Positions 7,774 to 16,303 are shown, counted from the stretch's first letter. The stretch: 59,835 bases of DNA from an uncultured Bacteroidota bacterium (GCA_903824785.1 CAIJYD010000020.1:1-59835), one strand, 5' to 3'. Notes: generated by a model from the letters alone, not told the origin. Made by a program: numbers and translations.

Positions 7774-8253
7774 TTAACCTGTCACATCCCTGTAGTTCCC
7801 GTCAGAAACCACATTCGAATCTTTCTGACCAGTATCTTTAGTCTCCGGAATATCCGTTTTAATACTTTCTCCAGCATCATTCAGATTCTGCTGAATATTT
7901 TCTGCAGTTTCATTAGCATCATTTTGAATTGTGGAAGCAACATCATTCATATCCTTCCGTATATCGGAAGTAACATCATTCATCTCGTTGCGGATATTAT
8001 CGGAAACTTCTGTCGCATCCTTTGTGATATTGTTTTGAAAATCAGAGACATCCTTCTTCAAGGAATCTGTTACATCACTAAAATCCTTGCGTATATCCGA
8101 GGTGCTGTTTTCAAGTTCCCTACGGATCTCATCTGTTGCCTTCTTAAAATCGCGCATTCCCCTTCCGACAGTTTTAGCTATATCCGGAAGTTTTTCTGCG
8201 CCAAAAAGAAGCAGAGCCACAATAACAATAACAAAAATTTCCTGTCCGCTCAT
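7774..8253 (-). CDS. tatA: TatA/TatB-like translocase subunit with long repeat tail
   Basis: Residues 1-17 form the transmembrane helix, followed by the FGAEKLPDIAKTVGRGMRDFKKA amphipathic region typical of TatA/TatB (the full run is at residues 17-39; key residues Phe17, Gly18, Pro23). Standard TatA proteins are 60-90 residues. This one is 159, because residues 51-138 are eight consecutive 11-residue repeats of the form T-S-D-I-R-K-D-x-x-D-V. The protein should act in twin-arginine export of folded proteins, and a Tat-signal deacetylase lies two genes downstream. No tatC is seen in the window. A TAACTTTG -7 box lies upstream. Confidence 0.85.
   Translation of the reverse strand: MSGQEIFVIVIVALLLFGAEKLPDIAKTVGRGMRDFKKATDEIRRELENSTSDIRKDFSDVTDSLKKDVSDFQNNITKDATEVSDNIRNEMNDVTSDIRKDMNDVASTIQNDANETAENIQQNLNDAGESIKTDIPETKDTGQKDSNVVSDGNYRDVTG
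7840..8103 (-). repeat. eight 11-residue repeats in TatA tail
   Basis: Residues 51-138 divide exactly into eight 11-mers, for example TSDIRKDFSDV, TDSLKKDVSDF, SDNIRNEMNDV, TSDIRKDMNDV and ASTIQNDANET. Ile/Leu is at position 4 and a hydrophobic residue often at position 11. Such hendecads favour a long amphipathic helix or right-handed coiled coil. Confidence 0.85.
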
Positions 8254-8291
8254 ATTAAAAAAATAAATTCTGTACCGTTAATCAAGTGAGG

Positions 8292-8299
8292 CAAAGTTA
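8292..8299 (-). promoter_or_regulatory. -7 box TAACTTTG upstream of tatA
   Basis: On the minus strand TAACTTTG matches the Bacteroidetes -7 consensus TAnnTTTG, 39 bases before the tatA start. No clear TTG -33 element was found. Confidence 0.4.
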
Positions 8300-8470
8300 G
8301 AAAAGTTTAATGATATTATAATACAGTAATAAGCTGCTGCGAAATTAATTATTATTACTTCATCCCCATGTTAAAAAAACAAAAAGCATAGCCGATATTA
8401 ATAAATATCTATGTGCCGGAAAAGGCAATCCTTAGGGTGGCTGCTTTTAAATATTTTTTATTGTGCCGGT

Positions 8471-9307
8471 TTAATACTCTTCCGGCAATGATAAGATCTG
8501 CTCGTAACTGAAGACAGGGCCGTCCTTGCAGACAAAAACCTTTCCTACATTACATCTTCCGCATTTTCCGAAACCGCATTTCATTCTGTTTTCCAGGGTT
8601 GTGTAAATATCTTTATCCTGAAATCCGAGTTTTTTCAATACAGGCATTGTGAATTTTATCATTACCGGCGGGCCGCAAAGAATTGCGATACAGTTCTCTG
8701 AGGATGGGGCTGCTTTCTCAAGAACCATCGGAACAAAACCTGTTTCACCCTTCCAGTCGGGTGTCTGTCCTCCCGGATCAACTGTAGTTATCATTTTAAT
8801 GTCCGGTCTTTCGCTCCACTCTTTCAGTTCCTGTTTGTAAACCAGGTCACCCACAGTACGGGCGCCATATACTATAGTAATATCTTTGTACTTATGGCGA
8901 AGGTCTATTGTATTCCATATTACGCAACGCATTGGAGGCAAGGCTATTCCTCCTGCTATATATAAAAGGTTTTTACCTTCCCATTGTTCAATAGGAAAGG
9001 TGTTTCCATAAGGGCCTCTGAAACCGACAGTATCGCCTACTTCAAGGTTTGCCAGTGCATTTGTAACACGACCTGCTTTCCGGAATGTACATTCAATATA
9101 CTCTTTCCGGGTAGGAGATGAGGCAATACAGAAAGTTGACTCCCCTTCGCCAAATACGGAGTACTCACCAAACTGGCCTGCTTTGAAGGAGAATTTTTCA
9201 GCATCCTCAGGATTTTTAAATATTAACCGGAATGTTCTGACATCAGGAGTCTCTTCAACAATGCTCCCTATCTTCATCAGGTAAGGTTTATATATATTTT
9301 CAGCCAT
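8471..9307 (-). CDS. flxA: FlxA/FloxA: FAD-NAD(P)H-binding oxidoreductase subunit
   Basis: This 278-residue protein has a ferredoxin-reductase layout. An FAD-binding barrel with FKAGQFGEYSV and CTFRKAGRVTNAL comes first, then a nucleotide-binding domain with GGIALPPMRCVI and LCGPPVMIKF. A C-terminal iron-sulfur motif, CGFGKCGRCNVGKVFVC, ends the protein. The family includes hydrogenase gamma (HydG), AsrB and FlxA subunits. As the NADH-facing subunit of FlxABCD it should pass electrons from NADH into the Hdr complex. It is the last gene of the eight-gene operon, 12 bases after flxB. The AsrB reading is unlikely because no sulfite reductase subunit is present. Confidence 0.85.
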   Translation of the reverse strand: MAENIYKPYLMKIGSIVEETPDVRTFRLIFKNPEDAEKFSFKAGQFGEYSVFGEGESTFCIASSPTRKEYIECTFRKAGRVTNALANLEVGDTVGFRGPYGNTFPIEQWEGKNLLYIAGGIALPPMRCVIWNTIDLRHKYKDITIVYGARTVGDLVYKQELKEWSERPDIKMITTVDPGGQTPDWKGETGFVPMVLEKAAPSSENCIAILCGPPVMIKFTMPVLKKLGFQDKDIYTTLENRMKCGFGKCGRCNVGKVFVCKDGPVFSYEQILSLPEEY

Positions 9308-9319
9308 TGTGTAATCTGA

Positions 9320-10330
9320 TTAAATGTTTTGTAATGCTTCCAATTGCTCTGCTATGTTCATATCTACCGGGCAACCACTTGAGCAACGGCCGCAACCGAC
9401 ACATCCCAGTGATTCATTCCTGTCGGGCATGTAGGAAAATTTATGCATTATCCTCTGCCTCCATCTCTGGCTCTGAACATGACGCGGATTATGACCGGAG
9501 GTATGAAGCGTGAACAAGCCAAAGCCGCAGGAATCCCAGCTCCGGTAGCGTTTCCCGTTCTTCCCTTTGGTTTCGTCCTGGATATCAAAACAGGCACAGG
9601 TAGGGCAGACATAGGCACAAGCTCCGCATCCGATACACCTGAGTGAGTTGGCAATCCAGAATTCATGCTCAAATGCACCGGCTAATTTTTCAGTTACCTG
9701 CTTATGGCTGAATTTCTGTTTTACTTCAGTGATATCAACTTTTTCGTCTGTTAATGGTTCAAATAAATCCGGAAAAGAAGATACTATCTCATTTCCCTTT
9801 GCAGTAAGTATTTCAGCCTGATAATCACCTGTTTGCAATTTTGTCAGCAAAATATCGCTCCCTCTGGACGACGAAGGGGAGAGTCCCACTGATGTACAGA
9901 AACAATATTCATCACTGCTGTGGCATCCAAGGCCGATAACCGTCAGCTTTTCGAGACGTCTGGAAAAGAACTCATCTTTTGTATCCCAGCAGAATATTGA
10001 CCGGAGAGTATCAAATGCTGCATTATCGCAGGGATGTGCTCCCCACAGAACTACTTCCGGGATTTTATCTAAATCGATATCTGTAATAGTACTTTCAGTC
10101 TTACTGTTCTCATAAAAAAAGAGGTTCTCCACTTTTGGAAAAACAATATTCTTAACAGAGAGGGTAGATCTGATATGATCAAAAGTTACATCAGCAAAAC
10201 CTGGGTTGTATTTATATTCGGCCTTTTTATCAGCTGCAATAACCGGGGCATACACTTTACGGTTTGCCGCTAAATTATTGTACAGCTTTTCCAGCGACTG
10301 CTTCCGGATTAATTTCCTGATTGTTTCCAT
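9320..10330 (-). CDS. flxB: FlxB/FloxB: 4Fe-4S dicluster electron-transfer subunit
   Basis: This 336-residue protein has two ferredoxin-type clusters: CIGCGACAYVCPTCACFD (near residue 232) and CVGCGRCSSGCPVDMNI near the C terminus (about 312-328). The N-terminal 220 residues resemble the beta subunit of sulfhydrogenases and AsrA, including LWGAHPCDNAAFDTL. It should carry electrons between FlxA and the remaining iron-sulfur subunits. It is 1 base downstream of flxC and 12 bases upstream of flxA, so the three are tightly coupled. Confidence 0.82.
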   Translation of the reverse strand: METIRKLIRKQSLEKLYNNLAANRKVYAPVIAADKKAEYKYNPGFADVTFDHIRSTLSVKNIVFPKVENLFFYENSKTESTITDIDLDKIPEVVLWGAHPCDNAAFDTLRSIFCWDTKDEFFSRRLEKLTVIGLGCHSSDEYCFCTSVGLSPSSSRGSDILLTKLQTGDYQAEILTAKGNEIVSSFPDLFEPLTDEKVDITEVKQKFSHKQVTEKLAGAFEHEFWIANSLRCIGCGACAYVCPTCACFDIQDETKGKNGKRYRSWDSCGFGLFTLHTSGHNPRHVQSQRWRQRIMHKFSYMPDRNESLGCVGCGRCSSGCPVDMNIAEQLEALQNI

Positions 10331-10331
10331 G

Positions 10332-11135
10332 TTAAACTATAAAGCTTTCTTTATCATTAGGTTCATACGTTGACATCACCGAATTCATTTTCTCTGAGGT
10401 GCCTGCATATACTTTGAAATAGTTATAGACCTGATCAGTAAGGTGCATTGTGAGAAGGTGGCATGGGATACCTACAGGACATGCTCTCCCGCATTCTCCA
10501 CAGCTTATGCACCGACCAGCCAGATGCATTGCCCTGAGTATGTGCCATTCCATATTCCCGTGAGCATTCGACTGAACAGAAATCCACTGCGGCTGATTCA
10601 CCTCCACAGTGCAACGGGTACAGTAACACATAGGGCATGCTTGCCGGCAGGCATAACATTTAATACATTTTGAGAGCTCTTTCTGCCAGTATTCAAATTT
10701 CTCTGCAGGAGTAAGCTTCTTAAGCTCTGCCAGCAGTTCTTTATATTTCACTGGATTGCTCAGGTCTGACTTGTCAATATAGCCCTGCATAACGCTGAGA
10801 TCTGCAATATCAAGTAATACGCCATCGGCAGAGATTCCAAGAACAACAATCTCGTCGTAGGAGATCTGCTGCTCGGATATCAGCATCATAATACTTCGCA
10901 TAACCGGAAGAGAGGAGACAATAGCGATCCGGCCAAGATGCTTAACCTCAGGTTTTGTGAGATAAACTGCCAGGTTCTGCACACAACGTTCATCGTAGAT
11001 AAGACTGTCGGCGTTTGCCGGGTCGGAAATAAAAGCGGGACGAACGACACCGGTTGGACCGGCTTCATAGCCAATTACCACTTGAACTGTTTTATTTTCA
11101 AGCAGCTCTTTTGCCCTTAATATCAGATTATCCAT
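10332..11135 (-). CDS. flxC: FlxC/FloxC: 4Fe-4S dicluster protein
   Basis: This 267-residue protein has an N-terminal domain resembling the F420-hydrogenase beta (FrhB) superfamily. Two cluster motifs follow: CIKCYACRQACPMCYCTRC (about residue 157) and CISCGECGRACPVGIPC (about 208). The first is unusual for its number of cysteines. It overlaps mvhD/flxD by 8 bases (11128-11135). In characterised FlxABCD-HdrABC complexes this subunit is an internal electron relay; the assignment here rests on motif pattern and gene order. Confidence 0.82.
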   Translation of the reverse strand: MDNLILRAKELLENKTVQVVIGYEAGPTGVVRPAFISDPANADSLIYDERCVQNLAVYLTKPEVKHLGRIAIVSSLPVMRSIMMLISEQQISYDEIVVLGISADGVLLDIADLSVMQGYIDKSDLSNPVKYKELLAELKKLTPAEKFEYWQKELSKCIKCYACRQACPMCYCTRCTVEVNQPQWISVQSNAHGNMEWHILRAMHLAGRCISCGECGRACPVGIPCHLLTMHLTDQVYNYFKVYAGTSEKMNSVMSTYEPNDKESFIV

Positions 11136-11580
11136 TTTTCACCTCCTCTTCAACTGACTTGTTGACAAGCTCTTTGTATGAGACATACGGTCCCAGTTCG
11201 CGGATTCTTGTAACAGTTGTGTTTACCACTTCTGCCCATCTGGCACCTTCCGCAGCCGAAACCCACGAAAAAGTGATTCGGCTCATATCTATTCCCATAA
11301 AGTCCATCAGCTCTTTAAACATTATCCAGCGGCGCTTTGCGTGAAAGTTACCCGATGTATAATGACAGTCGTTCGGATGGCAGCCTGATACGATAATTCC
11401 ATCGGCTCCATTGGAAAATGCTTTAAGAAGCAGCATAAAGTCAATTCGTCCGGTACAGGGGAAGCGTATAATCTTTACATTGGAGGCATACTTAATACGG
11501 CTGGTCCCGGTTAAATCGGCGCCGGCGTAAGTACACCAGTTACAAACGAAGGCTACAATTTTTGGTTCAAAATCTGACAT
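11128..11580 (-). CDS. flxD: MvhD/FlxD: hydrogenase iron-sulfur (delta) subunit
   Basis: This 150-residue protein is a clear MvhD-family member: CNWCTYAGADLTGTSR at the N terminus, FPCTGRID, then SGCHPNDCHY. MvhD binds an iron-sulfur cluster and links the electron-donating module (a hydrogenase in methanogens, FlxABC here) to HdrA. No [NiFe] hydrogenase gene is present, so the donor here is expected to be NADH through FlxA. It lies 38 bases downstream of hdrA and overlaps flxC. Confidence 0.9.
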   Translation of the reverse strand: MSDFEPKIVAFVCNWCTYAGADLTGTSRIKYASNVKIIRFPCTGRIDFMLLLKAFSNGADGIIVSGCHPNDCHYTSGNFHAKRRWIMFKELMDFMGIDMSRITFSWVSAAEGARWAEVVNTTVTRIRELGPYVSYKELVNKSVEEEVKNG

Positions 11581-11618
11581 ATAATTTTCTTTAAAGAAGA
11601 AATGAGCTATTTAATATA

Positions 11619-13622
11619 TTAATATTCATTAAGCAAGGCGACTACTTCAGCGTAGACCTGTGTATTTGAATATCCGAGTAAATCAATTGATTTTGAGCGA
11701 CATAAAGCAACACAAGTACCACATCCCTGACAAAGTCCCTCATTTATTTTCGCAACTGTTTTCACAACTTTGCCATCGCGGGCTTTGAACTCTTCGCGTT
11801 CGATGGCCTGGTAAGGACATACTGACTGGCACATAAAGCAACCTACACAGGTAGAATAGGTCGGAGGCGAGGTACGGTTTACTATAGCTACCAGCGGTTC
11901 GCGCGTCAGTTCGCTTTGTGAAAATAGTGCAGCAACTTTTACAGCTGCCCCTGAGGCCTGCGACACTGCATCGGGAATGTCTTTTGGATTCTGACAGGCA
12001 CCTGCTAAAAATATTCCTGCTGTATTTGTTTCAACAGGCTTTAGTTTCGGATGAGCTTCAGCAAAAAACTTATGAGAATCGTACGACACATGCAACTTTT
12101 GTGCGAGATCCTCCGCTCCTGAACTGGCCACTCCTGCTGTGGCTAATACCACCATGTCAGCAACGATTTCAACCTGTTGTGCACCAAGAAGCGTATCAAC
12201 ACCCTTGACAATCAGTTTACCATCGCGCTCAAAAACCGTGGAGACCCTTCCCCGTATATAATTTACATGATCTTCTTCAATAGCTCGGCGGACAAACTCA
12301 TCGTAGTTTTTTCCTCCCGATCTGATATCCATATAGAAAACGTGGGCCTTCCCTTCATGAACCTTATGTTTATAGAGCATTGCATGTTTAGCTGTGTACA
12401 TGCAGCATATCTTTGAGCAGTAAGCAATCCCTTTTGCCGGATCGCGCGAACCTGCGCAGGCGATAAATACAATATTCTTCGGAATCTCTCCGTCGGAAGG
12501 TCTTTTTATTACACCTGCCGTCGGGCCTGAAGCAGAGGCTAACCGCTCAAACTGAAGTCCGTCAATAATATCTTTGTATCTGCCGTGACCATATTCAGGG
12601 AAAAAATCAGCGTGTTTGATATCGAAGCCGGTGGCAACAACTATTGCTCCTATTTCAAGTTCAAGGATCTCATCGGGCTGGTCGAAACGGATTGCTTTAG
12701 TAGGGCAGACAATCTCACAAATCTTGCATTTACCTTTTATATAATAGGTGCAATTCTCTCTGTCGATAACAGGTCTGTTGGGAACTGCCTGTGGAAAAGG
12801 AACATAGATAGCCGGACGCATTCCCATTCCCTGTTCAAACTCGTTCGGGATCTTCTTTTGCGGACATTTGGTTGTGCATAAACCACAACCCGTGCACGCC
12901 TTTTCATCGAGACTCTTAGCCTTTTTACGGACTTTTACCTTGAAATTGCCGATGAATCCCTCCACACTTTCAACTTCAGCATAGGTGTAAAGAGTGATAT
13001 TAGGGTGCTGAGCCACCTCAACCATCCTCGGTGTAAGGATGCACTGTGAGCAATCGAGGGTAGGAAATGTTTCGGACAGCTGCGACATATGTCCACCGAT
13101 GGAAGGTGATCTTTCGATCATTATAACTTTATGGCCGGTGTTTGCAATGTCAAGTGCCGATTGTATTCCCGCTATGCCTCCACCGATTACCATAGCAGTT
13201 TTTGTAACAGGAACTTTAATAGGCTGAAGGGCAGAATTCAGCTTGACCTTTTCTACCTGTGTTCTGACTATATCTATTGCCTTCTCAGTTGTCAGTTCAT
13301 TTTTCTCATGAACCCAGGAGCAATGTTCGCGCAGGTTAGCCATTTCGCACAGGAAGGGGTTTAATCCGCCTTCAGCACAGGCTTTCCTGAAAGTAGGTTC
13401 GTGCATCCTCGGAGAGCAGGCAGAGACAACAACCCCGGTAAGGTTATGCTCTTTAATGGCATCCTTAATCAGAGTCTGTCCCGGATCGGAACACATATAT
13501 TTATACTCGGTGCTGTAGGCAACATGCTTTAAATTACCGATGGTTTCCGCAACCTTCCCGCAATCGACTGTTGCACTAATATTTTCACCGCAATGACAAA
13601 CAAAAACACCTATTCTGGCCAT
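11619..13622 (-). CDS. hdrA: HdrA: flavin and iron-sulfur subunit of heterodisulfide-reductase-like complex
   Basis: This 667-residue protein has the HdrA layout: an N-terminal domain with scattered cysteines (SACSPRMHEPTF), a FAD-binding fold GGGIAGIQSALDIANTG (about 148), a cysteine pair LDCSQC, and a ferredoxin domain CTGCGLCTTKCPQKK with a second CKICEIVCPTKAI. A C-terminal ferredoxin pair has CVGCFMCQSVCPYQAI and CQGCGTCVALCRSKSI. HdrA holds the bifurcating FAD in methanogen and bacterial Hdr complexes. No in-frame UGA (selenocysteine) is needed. The length fits the single-chain bacterial/archaeal HdrA class. Confidence 0.92.
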   Translation of the reverse strand: MARIGVFVCHCGENISATVDCGKVAETIGNLKHVAYSTEYKYMCSDPGQTLIKDAIKEHNLTGVVVSACSPRMHEPTFRKACAEGGLNPFLCEMANLREHCSWVHEKNELTTEKAIDIVRTQVEKVKLNSALQPIKVPVTKTAMVIGGGIAGIQSALDIANTGHKVIMIERSPSIGGHMSQLSETFPTLDCSQCILTPRMVEVAQHPNITLYTYAEVESVEGFIGNFKVKVRKKAKSLDEKACTGCGLCTTKCPQKKIPNEFEQGMGMRPAIYVPFPQAVPNRPVIDRENCTYYIKGKCKICEIVCPTKAIRFDQPDEILELEIGAIVVATGFDIKHADFFPEYGHGRYKDIIDGLQFERLASASGPTAGVIKRPSDGEIPKNIVFIACAGSRDPAKGIAYCSKICCMYTAKHAMLYKHKVHEGKAHVFYMDIRSGGKNYDEFVRRAIEEDHVNYIRGRVSTVFERDGKLIVKGVDTLLGAQQVEIVADMVVLATAGVASSGAEDLAQKLHVSYDSHKFFAEAHPKLKPVETNTAGIFLAGACQNPKDIPDAVSQASGAAVKVAALFSQSELTREPLVAIVNRTSPPTYSTCVGCFMCQSVCPYQAIEREEFKARDGKVVKTVAKINEGLCQGCGTCVALCRSKSIDLLGYSNTQVYAEVVALLNEY

Positions 13623-13642
13623 CTTAAATAATATTTTCCTCT

Positions 13643-14488
13643 TTAACTGATTTTAACCTCAACAAAATGTCGTTTCAAACCAACCTTTTCCGCAGGTAAT
13701 CCTATTGCCAGGCCAATAGCCTGAGTAACAAAGATTACAGGAATCTTGTATTTTGCTTTCCAGTATTTATTAATATCCGGTCGTCTCATATCAAGATTTG
13801 AATGGCACATAGGGCATGCAACAATTATAGCCTCGGCGCCCCTGTGTTCGGCATCTTCAATAATCTTCCCTGAAAGTTTTGATACAATATCGGTACGGGA
13901 AATTGATAACCCGGCACCGCAGCATTCAGTTTTAAAAGGATAGTCGACAGGAGCAGCACCGATTTTACTCATCACAATATCAAGAGTCTGAGGATCTTCA
14001 GCACGATCATAATTAAGGATCTTATCGGGTCGAACGAGAAGGCAGCCATAATAGCAGGCAACCTTATGGTTGAATGGCTTAACTATCTTTTCCTCAAGCT
14101 TCGGAATGATATATTTATCAATCCATTCAATAACATTTAATATTACAGATGTGCCGCGGTAGTCCATTTCAATTACCTCGCAGATACGGTTTTTTAGTTC
14201 CGGATCTTTTTTCAGTTCATGTTGTGTAACCACAAGGCGGCTGTAGCAGGCAGCACAAGGAACAATGATCTCTTCAAGTCCGTTTTTCTCAGCAAGTGCC
14301 AGTATGCGGGCAGGAAGTGCAAGTGATAACTCTTTATTGAGGTTGTGGGCAGCAGTAGCTCCGCAACAGTTCCAGTCAGGAATCTGAGTAAACTCCAGCC
14401 CAAATGCCTCCGCAATGGCAAAAACTGATTCATTATAGTCTCGTGCAGAACCGGTTAACGAGCATCCGGGATAAATGCCAAATTTCAT
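13643..14488 (-). CDS. hdrB: HdrB: non-cubane iron-sulfur catalytic subunit
   Basis: This 281-residue protein has both CCG domains intact. The first is Cys9, Cys41-Cys42-Gly and CAAC (about 78-81). The second is CYYGC (about 149-153), ECCGAG (about 193) and CPMC (about 231-234). In HdrB these bind two non-cubane [4Fe-4S] clusters that split a disulfide. The physiological disulfide is unknown here, because CoM-S-S-CoB is a methanogen cofactor. It lies 10 bases downstream of hdrC and 20 bases upstream of hdrA. Confidence 0.92.
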   Translation of the reverse strand: MKFGIYPGCSLTGSARDYNESVFAIAEAFGLEFTQIPDWNCCGATAAHNLNKELSLALPARILALAEKNGLEEIIVPCAACYSRLVVTQHELKKDPELKNRICEVIEMDYRGTSVILNVIEWIDKYIIPKLEEKIVKPFNHKVACYYGCLLVRPDKILNYDRAEDPQTLDIVMSKIGAAPVDYPFKTECCGAGLSISRTDIVSKLSGKIIEDAEHRGAEAIIVACPMCHSNLDMRRPDINKYWKAKYKIPVIFVTQAIGLAIGLPAEKVGLKRHFVEVKIS

Positions 14489-14498
14489 ATATGCCTCC

Positions 14499-15059
14499 TT
14501 AAGTTCTTGTTTTTTTAAATATTCTGGCGATATGAGCAGTACCTTTAATCATAGTGGGGAAGAGATGCAGTTTGCCTCTTGAAATCATTTTCGGGGCAAG
14601 TGAAATATCCTGGGTCATATTCAGCGACTGACGTTTATAATCGAGAATAAGCCCGAGTTCGTACAATCTGCCGGTAAATCTTATTGAGTTCAGAAAAGAT
14701 TTATGGAAAGCGATAATGTTCTTTGCCTTTTTATTAACCTTTTTCTCTTTTCGGGCTCTTTGCCTTAAATAATCCATCATCGAAGGAATATCTATTTCCA
14801 TAGGGCAACGGCTCAGGCACATTTCACAGGTTACGCAAAGCCATATTGCATGAGATCTGAGAATCCTCTCGTCATTAGCAGGCTCTTCAGTCTGAAGAAG
14901 GCGCATCACCATGCTTGGAGGGAGGTCCATCTCATCAGCTACCGGGCAGCCTGCAGTACATTTGCCGCACTGATAACATTTATGAGCTTGTACTTCAACA
15001 CTCTTTTCCACACTGCCTGCCAGTGTATTTCTTTCAGTATGATGTTCGGAATGAGACAT
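14499..15059 (-). CDS. hdrC: HdrC: 4Fe-4S subunit
   Basis: This 186-residue protein has two [4Fe-4S] motifs, CYQCGKCTAGCPVADE (about 28-43) and CVTCEMCLSRCPMEIDIP (about 74-91), as in HdrC. The C-terminal 80 residues are basic and helical, ending RIFKKTRT. It transfers electrons between HdrA and HdrB. It lies between the DHOD-like gene (20 bases) and hdrB (10 bases). Confidence 0.9.
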   Translation of the reverse strand: MSHSEHHTERNTLAGSVEKSVEVQAHKCYQCGKCTAGCPVADEMDLPPSMVMRLLQTEEPANDERILRSHAIWLCVTCEMCLSRCPMEIDIPSMMDYLRQRARKEKKVNKKAKNIIAFHKSFLNSIRFTGRLYELGLILDYKRQSLNMTQDISLAPKMISRGKLHLFPTMIKGTAHIARIFKKTRT

Positions 15060-15079
15060 TTTTATACTTTAAATATGTG

Positions 15080-16123
15080 TTATTCAATACTTGAAAAAAG
15101 ACGCAGAAACTGTACCCGTTCATACGACGCAGGGTTATGTACATTCTTCCTGCTTAACAGACCTTTAAAATCAGAAATGCTTTTATAATTATGCGAGGTC
15201 ATCCAGTTTTCCATTCCTGACAGGATCTGAGGAAGAACATCAAAATGATGTGATGGATTTTTATAAAATACCGATACCAGATGAACAGCATCGGCACCTG
15301 CCAGCAATTGCTTAATAACTGTTTGGTGGTTATGTATTCCGGTAGAGGCGGCAATATTGCATTTAAGCCTTCCTGACATAAGTGCAACCCACCTGAGTGA
15401 ATGAGAGTATTCCGTATCGCTGCTGAACATATTGGAAGAGGTGACCTGAAGATTTTCTATATCAATATCAGGGTTGTAGGGCCTGTTGAAAAGAGTTAAT
15501 CCTGCAATACCTGTTTCAGAAAGTTTCAGTAGTGTCTGCGCAAGACTTGAGAAATAATATCCTGTTTTCAGGGAGACCGGTATGGTGACAAATTTTTTAA
15601 CTTCCTCAATAATACTGAAATAAACATTTTCATTTTCAATACCATCCTTGTCAAAATCAGATGGGAGAAGATAAACATTGAGTTCAAGTGCATCAGCTCC
15701 GGCCTCCTCAATACGTTTTGCAAAATACTGCCAATCGTACTGCGTGCTGCAGTTAATACTTGCAATAACCGGAATAGAGATATTCTTTTTGGCCTCGGAT
15801 ATCAATGAGAGGTAATGGTTCAGAGTATGTTCTTTAGCATAATTTGTCAGATACTCAAATGCCTCATCATAATAAAATTCAGTTTTGCTGACAATACCCT
15901 GGAATGCTTTCTGCCATGATTTCATTTCCGGATTATCTGACTGAAGAAATTTATCAGCCTCATATTTTATCTGTTCCTCAAAGATAGATTTAAGGACAAC
16001 CGCCCCTGCTCCCATCTGAGCTATAGTCTTAAGCTTATCGATGGAAGAAGTTAAACCAGAGCTTCCTACTACCAGGGGGTTCTTTAATTCAAGTCCAAGA
16101 TATTTGCATGAAAGATCAACCAT
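15080..16123 (-). CDS. dihydroorotate-dehydrogenase-like flavoprotein
   Basis: This 347-residue TIM-barrel protein starts MVDLSCKYLGLELKNPLVVGSSGLT-like (residues 1-25; key LKNPLVVGSSGLT), as in class 1 DHOD and dihydropyrimidine dehydrogenase. It also has SIPVIASINCST and a C-terminal phosphate-binding region STGIHNHQ / LLAGADAVHL. The stretch that carries the catalytic Cys/Ser loop in true DHODs (ELN-V/L-SCPN) reads ELNVYLLPSD here. It is therefore probably not pyrimidine-biosynthetic PyrD. It is the first gene of the hdr-flx operon with a good promoter 23 bases upstream. A role as an FMN redox partner is inferred from context only. Confidence 0.8.
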   Translation of the reverse strand: MVDLSCKYLGLELKNPLVVGSSGLTSSIDKLKTIAQMGAGAVVLKSIFEEQIKYEADKFLQSDNPEMKSWQKAFQGIVSKTEFYYDEAFEYLTNYAKEHTLNHYLSLISEAKKNISIPVIASINCSTQYDWQYFAKRIEEAGADALELNVYLLPSDFDKDGIENENVYFSIIEEVKKFVTIPVSLKTGYYFSSLAQTLLKLSETGIAGLTLFNRPYNPDIDIENLQVTSSNMFSSDTEYSHSLRWVALMSGRLKCNIAASTGIHNHQTVIKQLLAGADAVHLVSVFYKNPSHHFDVLPQILSGMENWMTSHNYKSISDFKGLLSRKNVHNPASYERVQFLRLFSSIE

Positions 16124-16145
16124 GATGTTAAGTTTTTAACAGCAC

Positions 16146-16175
16146 TAAATATAAGAACATATTAAATGCTACAAA
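16146..16175 (-). promoter_or_regulatory. promoter of the DHOD-like/hdr/flx operon
   Basis: On the minus strand TTTG (16172-16175) and TATATTTA (16146-16153) are separated by 18 bases, close to the Bacteroidetes pattern TTTG-N19-TAnnTTTG. The -7 box differs only in its last base. It sits 23 bases before the first start codon, so the whole eight-gene operon may use it. Confidence 0.5.
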
Positions 16176-16303
16176 ATGATTATAACCCATTTTTCTCAAT
16201 ACAAAGCAATAAAATATCAACAGGATAAATAAATTTCAAATCCTCACTGGTTTTACTTTGTACCGATTTCGTTCTCCACATTACGGCATACCTTCTGAGG
16301 CAT

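Noticed and set aside
8341-8470. Terminator hairpin after flxA
   Set aside because: The repeated GTGCCGG sequences are direct rather than inverted repeats; no good stem with a T run was found.
8471-9307. AsrB subunit of anaerobic sulfite reductase
   Set aside because: No AsrC or other sulfite reductase gene is present, and the neighbours form a full Flx-Hdr set.
11128-11580. MvhD as evidence for a [NiFe] hydrogenase
   Set aside because: No MvhA/MvhG-like gene lies in the operon; the NADH-binding FlxA replaces it.
15080-16123. Canonical pyrimidine-biosynthesis pyrD
   Set aside because: The catalytic SCPN-type loop is absent and the gene is embedded in a redox operon.
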